Assembly: GCA_945878065.1 (NCBI GenBank)
Contig: CAMDXA010000027.1
Span: 1-29,001, forward strand
Direction: 5' to 3'
Length of the DNA stretch: 29,001 nt
Source: Bordetella parapertussis
GTDB lineage: Bacteria; Pseudomonadota; Gammaproteobacteria; Burkholderiales; Burkholderiaceae_C
The notes under the pieces: model-generated
The model's input: only the letters and a program-made list of their open reading frames with translations
What the model was told of the DNA's origin: nothing
Database searches by the model: none
Program-made: the position numbers and the translations under genes
Shown: piece after piece, positions 17,616 through 26,052 of the stretch
Numbering within the stretch: position 1 is the first letter of the stretch
Layout: each line of letters begins with the position of its first letter

Positions 17616-18323
17616 ATGGCAGATTTGTTGACGCAGACACAGGTTCAGCAATCGATGCAGGCGCTGCTGGCTGACCCGCGCAATGTGTGGCGTCTGCAAG
17701 ACCAGGGCTTGCATGCGCAGTGGAAGTTCCAAGACTTTCCACACGCGTTCGCATTCATGACAGCGACGGCGCAAACCGCGCAGCAAATGGATCACCACCC
17801 TGAATGGTCGAATGTGTACAACCGCGTGTCGGTTCGACTCACGACCCATGATGCCGGTGGCTTGACCGCGCGCGATTTCGCCTTGGCTCGCGCCATGACC
17901 AGGATCAGCCATTCACTGATGGAGACGACGACTTCGGATCACAGCAACGCACAGCAAGCGTTGCCTTCGGGTCTGCAGTCGTGGGTGGACGCATTCAACC
18001 GCGAAGATGTGGCAGAGATGACGGCTTGCTACGCCGAAGACGCCGTGTTGTGGGGTACACGCTCACAAGCTTGGACCAGCGGACAAGCGGGCATTCGCGG
18101 GTATTTTCAAGCAGTGTTTGCCTCCGGTCGGCGGGTGCGGGTGCGCGTGTTGTCTCAGCAACTGAGCCTGTTTCCCGGCATGCAAATCAGTACCGGTATT
18201 TACCAATTTGAGGCCGTGGAAAACGGCCAGCCTGCACTGGCGGATGCCAGGTTCACATTTGTCTGGCGAGCATCGGCAGAGTCACTGACATTGGCGGCGC
18301 ACCATTCATCGTTGATGCCATAG
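17616..18323 (+). CDS. Pterin-4a-carbinolamine dehydratase fused to an NTF2-like (SgcJ/EcaC-type) domain
   Basis: A two-domain protein of 235 residues. Residues about 1-98 match pterin-4a-carbinolamine dehydratase (PhhB/DCoH): the active-site [13 protein letters not shown] with His60 and His61, then [17 protein letters not shown] with His78. This enzyme dehydrates the 4a-hydroxy-pterin left by aromatic amino-acid hydroxylases. A linker (about 99-116) leads to residues about 118-235, an NTF2/SnoaL-like fold ([34 protein letters not shown], ending HHSSLMP) like the SgcJ/EcaC group. The PCD domain alone is usually about 95-115 residues, so this is a real fusion. No hydroxylase gene is nearby. 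The gene ends inside pncC, with an 18-base convergent overlap. Its substrate could differ from the classical one. Confidence 0.85.
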   Translation: MADLLTQTQVQQSMQALLADPRNVWRLQDQGLHAQWKFQDFPHAFAFMTATAQTAQQMDHHPEWSNVYNRVSVRLTTHDAGGLTARDFALARAMTRISHSLMETTTSDHSNAQQALPSGLQSWVDAFNREDVAEMTACYAEDAVLWGTRSQAWTSGQAGIRGYFQAVFASGRRVRVRVLSQQLSLFPGMQISTGIYQFEAVENGQPALADARFTFVWRASAESLTLAAHHSSLMP

Positions 18324-18821
18324 CTCTAGCAAACGCTCGATCGCATGTGCGTGCGTGGCTTGTCTGACCGCGGCACGGTCACCTTCAAAATGACAGGTTT
18401 CAACTTTGACCCAAGCGGTTTCTGCGCCCAATGTAGGCCCGGTATCACTGGGCAAGGCCCAGGCAAAACACACGGTGCCCACGGGCTTGGCGCGGCTGCC
18501 GCCACTGGGCCCTGCGATACCGGTGACGGCCAGCGCGACTTGGGCTTTGCTGTGATTGAGCGCACCCAACACCATGGCCTGCGCCACTTCTTCACTGACC
18601 GCGCCGTGCTTGTCGATCAATGCGGTGGGCACGCCCAGCAACTCGTGTTTGGCGTCATTGCTGTAACTGACAAAGCCGCGTTCAAACCATTGGCTGGATC
18701 CTGCGAGTTCGGTGCAACCGGCGCTGATCATGCCGCCGGTGCAACTCTCGGCGGTGGCCAGCATCCAGCCGCGTTGCAATAAAACCTCGGACAAGCGTTG
18801 TGTGAGTTCGGTCAAGTTCAT
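18306..18821 (-). CDS. pncC: Nicotinamide-nucleotide amidase PncC (CinA C-terminal type)
   Basis: Deamidates nicotinamide mononucleotide to nicotinate mononucleotide, recycling NAD by-products in the cytoplasm. The 171 residues correspond to the single-domain CinA C-terminal family: ATAESCTGG (22-30), [16 protein letters not shown] (49-64), [10 protein letters not shown] (74-83), and [10 protein letters not shown] (99-108), followed by [10 protein letters not shown]. The start was placed at the ATG ending at 18821, which overlaps the pgpA TGA in an ATGA, a standard coupling; upstream in-frame ATGs exist but would lie inside pgpA. It is last in the minus-strand cluster apaG-thiL-pgpA-pncC. Confidence 0.93.
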   Translation of the reverse strand: MNLTELTQRLSEVLLQRGWMLATAESCTGGMISAGCTELAGSSQWFERGFVSYSNDAKHELLGVPTALIDKHGAVSEEVAQAMVLGALNHSKAQVALAVTGIAGPSGGSRAKPVGTVCFAWALPSDTGPTLGAETAWVKVETCHFEGDRAAVRQATHAHAIERLLELWHQR

Positions 18822-19327
18822 TGGGTAGCCTGCCATAAAGAAATAACCAACAGCGTGCAAAACGCCGCCACGATATCGTCAAACATGATGCCAAAACCGC
18901 CGCGCCAGCCCAGGCCGTGAAAATGCCGGTCGGCCCAGCCGACCGGTCCGGGTTTGAGCGCATCGAACAAGCGAAACAGAATGAAGGCCACCAACTGCCC
19001 GAAAAGGCCGACCGGCATCCACAACCACAGTACCAGCCAAAACGCGACGATCTCATCCCAGACGATGGCGCTGGGGTCTTGGACTTGCATGTGTTGGGCG
19101 GTCACGGTGCAGGCCCACCAACCCACAGCAAATGACAGGGCAATCAGCCAACCCATTTCTGCCGTGCTCAGAAACAAGCCCAACACCACATAGGCGGCCC
19201 AGGCCCATAAGGTGCCGACAGTGCCAGGCGCTTTGGGGCTCAAGCCCGCGCCAAACCCCATGGCCAAGGCATGTGCGGGGTGTGACCACATGAAGCGGGC
19301 GGCATGCCAGGGGGCATCAATCGACAT
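18818..19327 (-). CDS. pgpA: Phosphatidylglycerophosphatase A
   Basis: Inner-membrane enzyme removing the terminal phosphate of phosphatidylglycerophosphate to give phosphatidylglycerol. 169 residues with several hydrophobic helices and the family motifs GAGLSPKAPGTVGTLWA (27-43), VWDEIVAFWLV (89-99), FRLFDALKPGPVGWADR (118-134) and GGFGIMFDDIVAA (143-155); the acidic residues in these loops likely bind the metal and phosphate. The ATG at 19325-19327 has GAGAG upstream at a good distance; an in-frame TTG at 19331-19333 is less likely. It lies 9 bases after thiL and overlaps pncC by 4 bases. The thiL-pgpA pairing is common in proteobacteria. Confidence 0.95.
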   Translation of the reverse strand: MSIDAPWHAARFMWSHPAHALAMGFGAGLSPKAPGTVGTLWAWAAYVVLGLFLSTAEMGWLIALSFAVGWWACTVTAQHMQVQDPSAIVWDEIVAFWLVLWLWMPVGLFGQLVAFILFRLFDALKPGPVGWADRHFHGLGWRGGFGIMFDDIVAAFCTLLVISLWQATQ

Positions 19328-19336
19328 GGTCAACTC

Positions 19337-20302
19337 TCAATTTGCAAAATGGTCAAACGAGGCAAAACGACGCGACATGGGCACCCCTTGCAGATCGAGC
19401 ACCTGCAGTCCGCTGCCGGTGGTGATGCGGCCAATGCAAGTGACACTGACGTCGGCCTCGTTGGCGGCGTGTTGCACCGCCTCTGCTTGTTCGGGTGCGG
19501 CGGTGAACAACAATTCATAGTCATCGCCACCAGCCAGCGCCATGTCCAAGCGACGCGCAAACGGCAGGCTTTGCATGGCCACGCTAATGGCAGCGCTGTC
19601 TTGTACCCAATCGGTGGTGAGCACCGCCCCCACTTGCGAGGCTTTGAGCACATGGCCCAAGTCGCCCGCCAAGCCATCGCTGACATCAATGCAGGCGTTT
19701 GCCACGCCGCGCAAAGCCAAACCTAGCGCGATCCGGGGTTGGGGTTGCTCCATGCGTTGCCGGCACGATTCGAAGTCTGATGCGCTGAGTGAGAGTTGAC
19801 CGCGCATGACCTCAAGCGCCAGTCGGGCGTCACCCACCGAGCCGCTGATGTATATGTCGTCGCCCACTTGTGCGCCTTGTCGCAGCAAGGCGTCGCCCGG
19901 CGGCACCTCGCCCATCACCGTGATGCAAATGGTCAACGGACCTTGGGTGGTGTCGCCGCCCACCAATTCACAGGTGTGTTGATCGGCCAATGCCAGCAAG
20001 CCCGCCGAAAAACCTTGCAACCACGCTTCATCGATGCGAGGCATCGCCAGCGCCAAGGTGAACGCCACAGGCTTGGCGCCGCTGGCCGCCAGATCGCTCA
20101 GGTTGACGGCCAAGGCTTTGTGACCCAGCCGCTTGGGCGGCACAGTGCTTAAAAAATGGCGGCCTTCCACCAGCATGTCTGTGGACACGGCCAATTGCAT
20201 GCCGGGTTGTATTTGCCACAAGGCGCAGTCGTCCCCCACACCGAGCACAGCCCGCTTGGCCGGGCGGGTGAAGTAACGGGTGATCAGGTCAAATTCACCC
20301 AT
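19337..20302 (-). CDS. thiL: Thiamine-monophosphate kinase
   Basis: Phosphorylates thiamine monophosphate to thiamine diphosphate, the last step of cofactor synthesis, in the cytoplasm. The 321 residues fit ThiL of the PurM/AIR-synthase-like superfamily. Motifs: EFDLITRYF at the N-terminus, the metal-binding GVGDDCAL (21-28), STDMLVEGRHFL (40-51), the NLSDLAASGAKP segment, GGDTTQGP, and CIDVSDGLAGDLGHVL in the C-terminal half. It starts 6 bases after apaG and has no strong Shine-Dalgarno of its own, which suggests coupled translation. No TPP riboswitch is visible upstream. Confidence 0.96.
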   Translation of the reverse strand: MGEFDLITRYFTRPAKRAVLGVGDDCALWQIQPGMQLAVSTDMLVEGRHFLSTVPPKRLGHKALAVNLSDLAASGAKPVAFTLALAMPRIDEAWLQGFSAGLLALADQHTCELVGGDTTQGPLTICITVMGEVPPGDALLRQGAQVGDDIYISGSVGDARLALEVMRGQLSLSASDFESCRQRMEQPQPRIALGLALRGVANACIDVSDGLAGDLGHVLKASQVGAVLTTDWVQDSAAISVAMQSLPFARRLDMALAGGDDYELLFTAAPEQAEAVQHAANEADVSVTCIGRITTGSGLQVLDLQGVPMSRRFASFDHFAN

Positions 20303-20308
20303 GGCGGG

Positions 20309-20701
20309 TCAGTGCATATGCCGCTTGCTGCCGGTGTCGCTCAAGGCGTCCAGTACAAACATCGGGATATCGACATCGAATTTTTCACCGTCGACGGCAA
20401 CGCAGAAATAACTGCCGTGCATGGTGCCGGTCGGGGTACGTAAACGGGCGCCGCTGGTGTATTCGAAATGCTCGCCGGGCTGCAGCAATGGTTGGTGGCC
20501 GACCACGCCCAGACCTTTGACTTTTTCGTGCAATCCGTGCGCGTCATTGATATGCCAAGTGCGCGAGATCACTTGTGCGCCGATGTCTCCGGTGTTGTGG
20601 ATAACCACGGTGTAGGCGAAGGCGTACAGGTTGTCGTCCGGGCTGGACTGATCGGGCAGGTAATGCGGCGTGACGTCCACGCTGAGTTTGTAATTTGCCA
20701 T
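20309..20701 (-). CDS. apaG: ApaG-domain protein
   Basis: A small fibronectin-III-like cytoplasmic protein whose role remains unclear; ApaG is linked to Co2+ resistance and Mg2+ efflux in enterics, and the domain also occurs in eukaryotic F-box proteins. 130 residues with the family core [20 protein letters not shown] (18-37), [20 protein letters not shown] (65-84) and [13 protein letters not shown] (89-101), ending with [10 protein letters not shown]. It is the first gene of the minus-strand cluster and is divergent from rpe. The start was placed at MANYKL (CAT 20699-20701) because this gives the usual length; an in-frame upstream start at 20734 would add 11 residues and run into the likely promoter. 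Confidence 0.94.
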   Translation of the reverse strand: MANYKLSVDVTPHYLPDQSSPDDNLYAFAYTVVIHNTGDIGAQVISRTWHINDAHGLHEKVKGLGVVGHQPLLQPGEHFEYTSGARLRTPTGTMHGSYFCVAVDGEKFDVDIPMFVLDALSDTGSKRHMH

Positions 20702-20763
20702 GGATGTGGGTAAATCAGAACGGAATAGAAGCAAACGTCGATTCTGACACCATAATCACGCTT
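20702..20763. promoter_or_regulatory. Divergent apaG/rpe intergenic region
   Basis: These 62 bases must hold at least part of the promoters for both the apaG-thiL-pgpA-pncC cluster and rpe. CATAAT at 20751-20756 is the only fair -10 match for rpe and would leave almost no 5' leader. No convincing -35 or operator is seen on either strand. Confidence 0.3.
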
Positions 20764-21444
20764 ATGACTACCAATTACCGCATCGCCCCCTCCATTTTGT
20801 CCGCTGACTTTGCCCGCCTGGGCGAAGAAGTGAAAAACGTTGTCGACGCCGGCGCTGACTGGATTCACTTCGATGTGATGGACAACCACTATGTGCCCAA
20901 TCTGACCTTCGGCCCCATGGTCTGCCAGGCCTTGAAACCTCATGCCAAAACACCTGCGGGTGTGGCCGTGCCCATCGATGTGCACCTGATGGTGCAACCG
21001 GTGGATGCACTGGCCGCGGCATTTGCCCAGGCAGGTGCTGACCTGATCAGCTTTCACCCCGATGCCTCCAGCCATGCGCACCGCAGTGTGCAAGCCATCA
21101 AGGCAGCAGGTTGTCAGGCGGGCGTGGTGTTCAATCCTGCTGAACCCTTGGATGTATTGGATTGGCTGATCGAAGACATCGATTTGATTTTGATCATGAG
21201 CGTCAATCCGGGCTTTGGTGGCCAAAGTTTCATTGACTCGGCATTGCGCAAAGTCGAACACGCCGCCAAGCGCATTCAGGCCAGCGGCCGCGATATCCGT
21301 TTGGAGGTGGACGGCGGCATCAAGCCAGACAATATCCGCTCGGTGGCCAATGCGGGCGCAGACACCTTTGTGGCCGGTAGCGCTATTTTCGGCAAACCGG
21401 ATTACAAGAGCGTGATTGACCAGATGCGTCACGCACTTGCCTAA
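20764..21444 (+). CDS. rpe: Ribulose-phosphate 3-epimerase
   Basis: Interconverts ribulose 5-phosphate and xylulose 5-phosphate in the pentose phosphate pathway and, in autotrophs, the Calvin cycle. A TIM barrel of 226 residues. Metal ligands are visible as His35 and Asp37 in [19 protein letters not shown], His74 in [10 protein letters not shown], and Asp183 in [11 protein letters not shown]; the loop [13 protein letters not shown] is at about 145-157. The start is the ATG at 20764 ([16 protein letters not shown]). Upstream in-frame codons to 20695 read through the divergent promoter region and are rejected. It begins the run rpe-DUF1566-gph-trpEGDC. Confidence 0.97.
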   Translation: MTTNYRIAPSILSADFARLGEEVKNVVDAGADWIHFDVMDNHYVPNLTFGPMVCQALKPHAKTPAGVAVPIDVHLMVQPVDALAAAFAQAGADLISFHPDASSHAHRSVQAIKAAGCQAGVVFNPAEPLDVLDWLIEDIDLILIMSVNPGFGGQSFIDSALRKVEHAAKRIQASGRDIRLEVDGGIKPDNIRSVANAGADTFVAGSAIFGKPDYKSVIDQMRHALA

Positions 21445-21462
21445 CCCTTCTCTATATTCATT

Positions 21463-21960
21463 ATGAAATTCACCGCATCATTGATTTGTGTGTCTGCCAG
21501 CCTGCTGGCTTTCGGCGTCAGCCAAGCCGCATGTTTTCCCGACTCACCGCTGACCCGACCTGACAGCCGTTACGAAGCCGCCAATGCCAGCGGCTCTGAA
21601 GTCAAAGACAAGGAAACCGGTCTGGTGTGGCAGCGTTGTGTGCAGGGCATGCAATGGAACGGCACCACTTGCACCGGTGCTGCCACTGCACAAGACTGGG
21701 TTGTCGCCACCAAAACGGCCGCCGAGGCGAAGTGGCGCTTGCCCACCCAGGTTGAGCTGGAAGGCTTGAGTGAAAAAAGCTGCTCGGACCCGGCCTTGAA
21801 CCAGACATGGTTTGGCGCTGGCCCCTACGGTTGGGTCTGGACATCCACCGACATGGGCAGCCCTGATGGCGCCGTTGTTGTGCACTCCGGCAGTTCATTG
21901 ATAGCCAACCTGATCAAAAAAATTCCTTTGTTTGTGCGGAGGGTGCGCAATGTCTCTTGA
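21463..21960 (+). CDS. Secreted DUF1566 (Lcl C-terminal domain) protein
   Basis: A 165-residue exported protein of unknown function. Signal peptide about residues 1-23 (cleavage after SQAA). The mature part has the DUF1566/Lcl_C pattern: ETGLVWQRCVQGM (51-63), then WRLPTQVELEGLSEKSC (91-107), WVWTSTD (124-130) and a C-terminal VRRVR. It contains several cysteines (25, 59, 70, 107) that could form periplasmic disulfides. Related domains occur in surface proteins of many bacteria, including a Legionella collagen-like adhesin. It lies 18 bases after rpe and overlaps the start of gph by 11 bases, so it is co-transcribed; it interrupts the usual rpe-gph neighbourhood. Confidence 0.8.
   Translation: MKFTASLICVSASLLAFGVSQAACFPDSPLTRPDSRYEAANASGSEVKDKETGLVWQRCVQGMQWNGTTCTGAATAQDWVVATKTAAEAKWRLPTQVELEGLSEKSCSDPALNQTWFGAGPYGWVWTSTDMGSPDGAVVVHSGSSLIANLIKKIPLFVRRVRNVS
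21938..21943 (+). promoter_or_regulatory. Shine-Dalgarno deciding the gph start
   Basis: GGAGGG at 21938-21943 lies six bases before the ATG at 21950, inside the end of the DUF1566 gene. It selects this ATG over the in-frame TTG at 21932. Confidence 0.75.
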
Positions 21961-22666
21961 TCTTCAAATGATTCTTACGCGCATCGATGCCGTCATGATC
22001 GACTTGGACGGCACCATGGTGGACACCATGGGCGACTTTGAAGCCGCGCTCAATTTGTGCTTGGCAGATATCGATTTGCCCAAGGTCTCGCCTGCGGTGG
22101 TGAATATCGCGGTAGGCAAAGGCTCCGAGCATTTGATTCGCACGGTATTGCGCCACCAATTGGATTTGCCCGAGGTCAAAGCCTCCGGCATGTTGTGTGA
22201 CAACACCGGCGTAGAAAACTTGTTTGAACCAGCGTTTGCGCGCTACCAACACCATTACGAAAAAGTCAACGGCAAGTTTGCGGATGTGTATGCAGGCGTG
22301 TTGCCCGGGTTGCAGCAATTGCAGTCCCGCGGCTTGAAGATGGCGTGTTTGACCAACAAGCCCACGGCGTTTGCCAAAGCCTTGCTGGCCGACAAAGGCC
22401 TGGCTGGTTTTTTCAGCCATGTCTATGGCGGCGATGCTTTCCCGCGCAAAAAACCCGACCCCATGCCATTGCTTGAAACCTGTAAGGCCTTGGGCACGAC
22501 ACCCTCACGCACGTTGATGCTGGGGGATTCCCAAAACGATGCGCTGGCCGCGCGTGCTGCCCAATGCCCGGTGGTGTTGGTCACCTATGGGTACAACCAT
22601 GGTGAACCGATCCAAGGCGTTGATTGCGACGGTTTCATCGACCGTATCGATGAATTGAAAGTTTGA
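21950..22666 (+). CDS. gph: Phosphoglycolate phosphatase (HAD family)
   Basis: Hydrolyses 2-phosphoglycolate, from DNA repair or from RuBisCO oxygenase activity, to glycolate. A HAD hydrolase of 238 residues. The nucleophile motif is AVMIDLDGTMVDTM with Asp18 and Asp20, a helical cap follows, motif II is ACLTNKP, Lys and KKPDPMPLLETC mark motif III, and motif IV is MLGDSQNDALAARAA. The glycolate product could feed malate synthase G elsewhere in the window. Position directly before trpE is a conserved arrangement in beta- and gammaproteobacteria. It overlaps the preceding gene by 11 bases. Confidence 0.93.
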   Translation: MSLDLQMILTRIDAVMIDLDGTMVDTMGDFEAALNLCLADIDLPKVSPAVVNIAVGKGSEHLIRTVLRHQLDLPEVKASGMLCDNTGVENLFEPAFARYQHHYEKVNGKFADVYAGVLPGLQQLQSRGLKMACLTNKPTAFAKALLADKGLAGFFSHVYGGDAFPRKKPDPMPLLETCKALGTTPSRTLMLGDSQNDALAARAAQCPVVLVTYGYNHGEPIQGVDCDGFIDRIDELKV

Positions 22667-22693
22667 ATCCAGCGGTTTGTTACACTTTCAGTC

Positions 22694-22774
22694 ATGTTTA
22701 TACACCTCAATATCCTCACAGGGTCCCATGGACGGGGAGCTTGGCCTTGGCGTCGCCCGTCTGACACGGCGTGA
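22694..22774 (+). CDS. Candidate trp leader peptide with two Trp codons
   Basis: A 26-codon frame in the 206-base gap before trpE, from ATG 22694 to TGA 22772-22774. Its C-terminal part reads AWPWRRP, with TGG codons at 22742 and 22748, shortly before the stop. Tryptophan is rare, so a Trp-Pro-Trp just upstream of a terminator hairpin and trpE fits a ribosome-mediated attenuator. Against it: there is no clear Shine-Dalgarno, and a competing frame without Trp starts at ATG 22728. Treat as a candidate. Confidence 0.45.
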   Translation: MFIHLNILTGSHGRGAWPWRRPSDTA

Positions 22775-22799
22775 CCTGGATGTATTGATACGTTACGCC
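22754..22799 (+). promoter_or_regulatory. Alternative RNA pairings of the candidate trp attenuator
   Basis: CGCCCGT (22754-22760), just after the Trp codons, can pair with ACGGCG (22766-22771) with one bulged C. The second arm, extended as GGCGTGA (22768-22774, covering the leader stop), can instead pair with TTACGCC (22793-22799) with one G-U. TGACC (22772-22776) can also pair with GGTCG (22809-22813), which includes the first bases of the terminator stem. A ribosome stalled at Trp would free the second arm; one at the stop would cover it. Pairings were found by eye and energies not computed. Confidence 0.35.
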
Positions 22800-22811
22800 T
22801 CCTGATTGGTC

Positions 22812-22840
22812 GGGTGACCCACCCGTGTTCTTTTATTTAA
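22812..22840 (+). terminator. Intrinsic terminator (attenuator) upstream of trpE
   Basis: CGGGTG (22812-22817) and CACCCG (22821-22826) form a perfect 6-base GC-rich stem with loop ACC, followed by a T-rich tail TGTTCTTTTATTT (22827-22839). It lies after gph and 33 bases before trpE. It could simply end the gph transcript, or act as the attenuator of the trp operon together with the leader frame. Confidence 0.65.
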
Positions 22841-22872
22841 GGCCCTGAGGGGCTGAGCTGTGGAGGCTCTCT

Positions 22873-24372
22873 GTGATCTCTGAACTCGAATTTAAAAGTC
22901 TGGCCGCACAAGGCTATAACCGTATTCCCTTGATGGCCGAGGCGTTTGCCGATTTGGAAACGCCACTCTCTTTGTATTTGAAATTGGCGTTCACCCATGA
23001 CGGCGGCAAATACAGTTTTCTGCTGGAATCGGTGGTGGGTGGCGAGCGATTCGGGCGCTACAGTTTCATCGGCTTGCCCGCCCACACATTTTTGCGCGCA
23101 CAAGGTTTTGGCGACCAAGCGCATACCGAGGTGGTGACCAACTGTGTCGTCGTTGAAACCCACCATGGCAATCCGCTGGATTTCATCGCCGCCTACCAAC
23201 AGCGCTTCAAAGTGGCGTTGCGCCCCGGTATGCCACGGTTTTGTGGCGGACTCGCGGGCTATTTTGGCTATGACACCGTGCGGCATATTGAAAAAAAGTT
23301 GTTGCACACATGTCCACCCGACACCCTGGGCTGTCCGGACATTTTGTTGTTGCAAACCGAAGAATTGGCGGTGATCGACAACCTGTCAGGCAAGTTGTAT
23401 TTGCTGGTATATGCCGACCCACATACCCCCGAGGCCTACACCCGCGCCAAAAAACGTTTGCGCGAACTCAAGGCTTTGTTGAAATATTCTGTGAGTGCGC
23501 CTGTGGTGAAGCCCTCTCAAAGCCATCCCTCCGAACGTGAATTTGCCAAAGCCGATTATTTGAAAGCGGTTGAGCGCGCCAAGGGCTTGATTGAAGCAGG
23601 CGATTTCATGCAGGTGCAAGTCGGTCAGCGCATCAAAAAACGGTTCACAGAAAGTCCGTTGTCGCTTTACCGCGCATTACGCTCGCTCAACCCCAGCCCG
23701 TATATGTATTTTTATCACATGGGGGATTTCCAAGTCGTCGGTGCTTCGCCAGAAATTTTGGTGCGCCAAGAAACCACCGCCGAGGGCAACAAGGTCACTA
23801 TTCGACCCTTGGCGGGCACAAGACCGCGTGGTGCCACGCCCGAAGACGACAAGGCCACGGAAGTGGAATTGATCAACGATCCCAAAGAGCGCGCCGAACA
23901 TGTCATGTTGATTGACTTGGCGCGCAATGACATCGGACGCATTGCCAAAACCGGCAGCGTCAAAGTGACGGAAGCTTTTTCGGTGGAGCGTTACAGCCAT
24001 GTGATGCATATTGTGAGCAATGTCGAGGGCATGCTCAAAGACGGTATGCGCAGCATGGATGTGTTGCGCGCCACCTTCCCGGCGGGTACTTTGACAGGTG
24101 CGCCTAAAGTGCATGCCATGGAGTTGATCGATCAACTCGAACCAGTCAAGCGCGGTATTTACGGCGGTGCTTGCGGCTACCTCAGTTTTGCGGGCGACAT
24201 GGATGTGGCCATCGCCATACGTACCGGCATCATCAAAAATGACACCTTGTATGTGCAAGCTGCTGCCGGCGTGGTGGCTGACTCTGTGCCTGAAATGGAA
24301 TGGCAGGAGACAGAACACAAAGCGCGGGCCTTGCTGCGCGCCAGTGAGTTGGTCGAGGAGGGGCTGGAATGA
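22873..24372 (+). CDS. trpE: Anthranilate synthase component I
   Basis: Converts chorismate to anthranilate with ammonia delivered by TrpG; first committed step of tryptophan synthesis, in the cytoplasm. 499 residues from the GTG at 22873, chosen because GGAGG (22862-22866) lies six bases upstream. The Trp feedback site motif LLES is at 50-53, so allosteric inhibition is expected. The chorismate-binding domain has [52 protein letters not shown] and the catalytic [19 protein letters not shown] (about 401-419). It overlaps trpG in an ATGA (24369-24372). The order trpE-trpG-trpD-trpC is complete here; trpF, trpB and trpA lie elsewhere. Confidence 0.97.
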   Translation: MISELEFKSLAAQGYNRIPLMAEAFADLETPLSLYLKLAFTHDGGKYSFLLESVVGGERFGRYSFIGLPAHTFLRAQGFGDQAHTEVVTNCVVVETHHGNPLDFIAAYQQRFKVALRPGMPRFCGGLAGYFGYDTVRHIEKKLLHTCPPDTLGCPDILLLQTEELAVIDNLSGKLYLLVYADPHTPEAYTRAKKRLRELKALLKYSVSAPVVKPSQSHPSEREFAKADYLKAVERAKGLIEAGDFMQVQVGQRIKKRFTESPLSLYRALRSLNPSPYMYFYHMGDFQVVGASPEILVRQETTAEGNKVTIRPLAGTRPRGATPEDDKATEVELINDPKERAEHVMLIDLARNDIGRIAKTGSVKVTEAFSVERYSHVMHIVSNVEGMLKDGMRSMDVLRATFPAGTLTGAPKVHAMELIDQLEPVKRGIYGGACGYLSFAGDMDVAIAIRTGIIKNDTLYVQAAAGVVADSVPEMEWQETEHKARALLRASELVEEGLE

Positions 24373-24941
24373 AGCTCTTGATGATCGACAACTACGACAG
24401 CTTCACCTACAACCTGGTGCAGTATTTTGGTGAGCTCGGCGCAGACATTGAAGTCTGTCGCAACGACGAGATTTCTTTGGCGGACATCACCGCCATGGCA
24501 CCTAGCCATTTGGTGGTGTCGCCTGGCCCCTGCTCGCCTGCGGAGGCCGGAATTTCGGTGGCGGCGATTACGCATTTCGCCGGTAAGTTGCCAATTCTGG
24601 GTGTGTGTTTAGGGCACCAAAGCATAGGCGCGGCATTTGGCGGGCGTATTGTGCGAGCACAGCAGTTAATGCATGGCAAAACCAGTGATATTCATACATT
24701 GCAGCAAGGTGTATTCGCCGGGTTGCCATCCACCTTCACCGTCAACCGTTACCACTCATTGGCGATTGAGCGCAGCAGCTTGCCCGAGGCATTGGAAATC
24801 ACTGCATGGACAGACGACGGTGAAATCATGGGCGTGCGTCACCGCAGCTTGCCAATTGAAGGTGTGCAATTTCACCCCGAGTCCGTGTTGACCGAGCACG
24901 GACACAGCTTGTTGAAAAACTTTTTGCAAATCGCCATATAA
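24369..24941 (+). CDS. trpG: Anthranilate synthase component II (glutamine amidotransferase)
   Basis: Class I glutamine amidotransferase that feeds ammonia to TrpE; in many bacteria it also serves para-aminobenzoate synthesis. 190 residues. N-terminal [18 protein letters not shown] (3-20), oxyanion segment [13 protein letters not shown], nucleophile Cys80 in [11 protein letters not shown], and the His169/Glu171 pair in [10 protein letters not shown] complete the triad. Translationally coupled to trpE by a 4-base overlap. A 62-base gap before trpD is the largest inside the trp cluster and shows no hairpin. Confidence 0.97.
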   Translation: MKLLMIDNYDSFTYNLVQYFGELGADIEVCRNDEISLADITAMAPSHLVVSPGPCSPAEAGISVAAITHFAGKLPILGVCLGHQSIGAAFGGRIVRAQQLMHGKTSDIHTLQQGVFAGLPSTFTVNRYHSLAIERSSLPEALEITAWTDDGEIMGVRHRSLPIEGVQFHPESVLTEHGHSLLKNFLQIAI

Positions 24942-25003
24942 AGAAAGACAGTGCAAACTCAGCACGTCGATTGAATGATCTTTATTGAGAGAGTGGAGTG
25001 CCT

Positions 25004-26038
25004 ATGACCATCACAGCCAGCGAAGCCTTACAACGCACGATCGAGCACCGTGAAATTTTTCACGACGAAATGCTGCACCTCATGCGCATGATCATGGGTG
25101 GAGAAATCACGCCATTGATGACGGCCGCCATCTTGACTGGCCTGCGGGTCAAAAAGGAAACCATCGGGGAAATCACTGCGGCGGCTCAGGTCATGCGTGA
25201 GTTCTCAACCAAGGTAGAGGTGGCAGACCACACGCACTTGGTCGATATCGTGGGCACGGGTGGCGATGGTTCTCACACCTTCAATATCTCAACCTGCGCC
25301 ATGTTTGTCGCCGCCGCCGCCGGTGCGCGTGTCAGCAAGCATGGCGGGCGCAGCGTCAGCAGCAAAAGCGGCAGCGCCGATGTGTTGGAAAATTTGGGTG
25401 TCAATATCAACCTCACACCTGCTGATATTGCCCAATGCATTGCTGAGACAGGCATCGGCTTCATGTTTGCACCCAATCACCATCCGGCGATGAAAAACGT
25501 GGCACCGATTCGCAAAGAACTCGGCGTGCGTACCATCTTCAATATCTTGGGGCCCTTGACCAATCCCGCCTCTGCTCCCCATATTTTGATGGGTGTGTTC
25601 CATCCTGACCTGGTCGGCATCCAAATACGTGCGTTGCAACGCCTGGGCGCGGAGCACGCGCTGGTGGTGTATGGGCGTGACGGCATGGACGAGGTCAGCT
25701 TGGGAGCGGCCACTTTGGTCGGTGAGTTGAAAAATGGCGAGATCACCGAGTACGACATCCATCCGGAAGATTTCGGTTTGACCATGTCCAGTCACCGCGC
25801 TCTGCGGGTAGAGAATGCACATGATTCGCGTGCCATGCTGGAGGCGGTGCTTGACAATCAGCCTAGTCCAGCCCTTGATATCGTGGCGCTGAATGCAGGC
25901 GTGGCTTTGTATGCGGCCAACGTCGCCCCCACCATGGCCGCCGGATTGGCCTTGGCCCAACAGGCACTGGCCAATGGCTTGGCCAAGGCCAAGTTGGCCC
26001 AGTTTGTCAACTACACCCAGCGCCCAGTTGCGGCTTGA
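25004..26038 (+). CDS. trpD: Anthranilate phosphoribosyltransferase
   Basis: Transfers phosphoribose from PRPP to anthranilate, the second pathway step. 344 residues, standard for the family. PRPP-binding [14 protein letters not shown] (84-97), [18 protein letters not shown] (112-129), the anthranilate pocket around [19 protein letters not shown], then [18 protein letters not shown] and [18 protein letters not shown] at 24995-24998 lies five bases before the ATG at 25004, so that start is used rather than the in-frame GTG at 24998, which is inside the ribosome-binding site. The stop TGA (26036-26038) is 14 bases before the trpC start. Confidence 0.97.
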   Translation: MTITASEALQRTIEHREIFHDEMLHLMRMIMGGEITPLMTAAILTGLRVKKETIGEITAAAQVMREFSTKVEVADHTHLVDIVGTGGDGSHTFNISTCAMFVAAAAGARVSKHGGRSVSSKSGSADVLENLGVNINLTPADIAQCIAETGIGFMFAPNHHPAMKNVAPIRKELGVRTIFNILGPLTNPASAPHILMGVFHPDLVGIQIRALQRLGAEHALVVYGRDGMDEVSLGAATLVGELKNGEITEYDIHPEDFGLTMSSHRALRVENAHDSRAMLEAVLDNQPSPALDIVALNAGVALYAANVAPTMAAGLALAQQALANGLAKAKLAQFVNYTQRPVAA

Positions 26039-26052
26039 CCAAAGGATTTCCA

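Noticed and set aside
22728..22805. Alternative 25-codon leader frame before trpE
   Set aside because: It has a modest AGGG upstream but no Trp codon and no recognisable feature; kept only as a caveat to the leader peptide.
24942..25003. Internal regulatory element between trpG and trpD
   Set aside because: The gap has no stable hairpin or clear promoter; it looks like an ordinary spacer.
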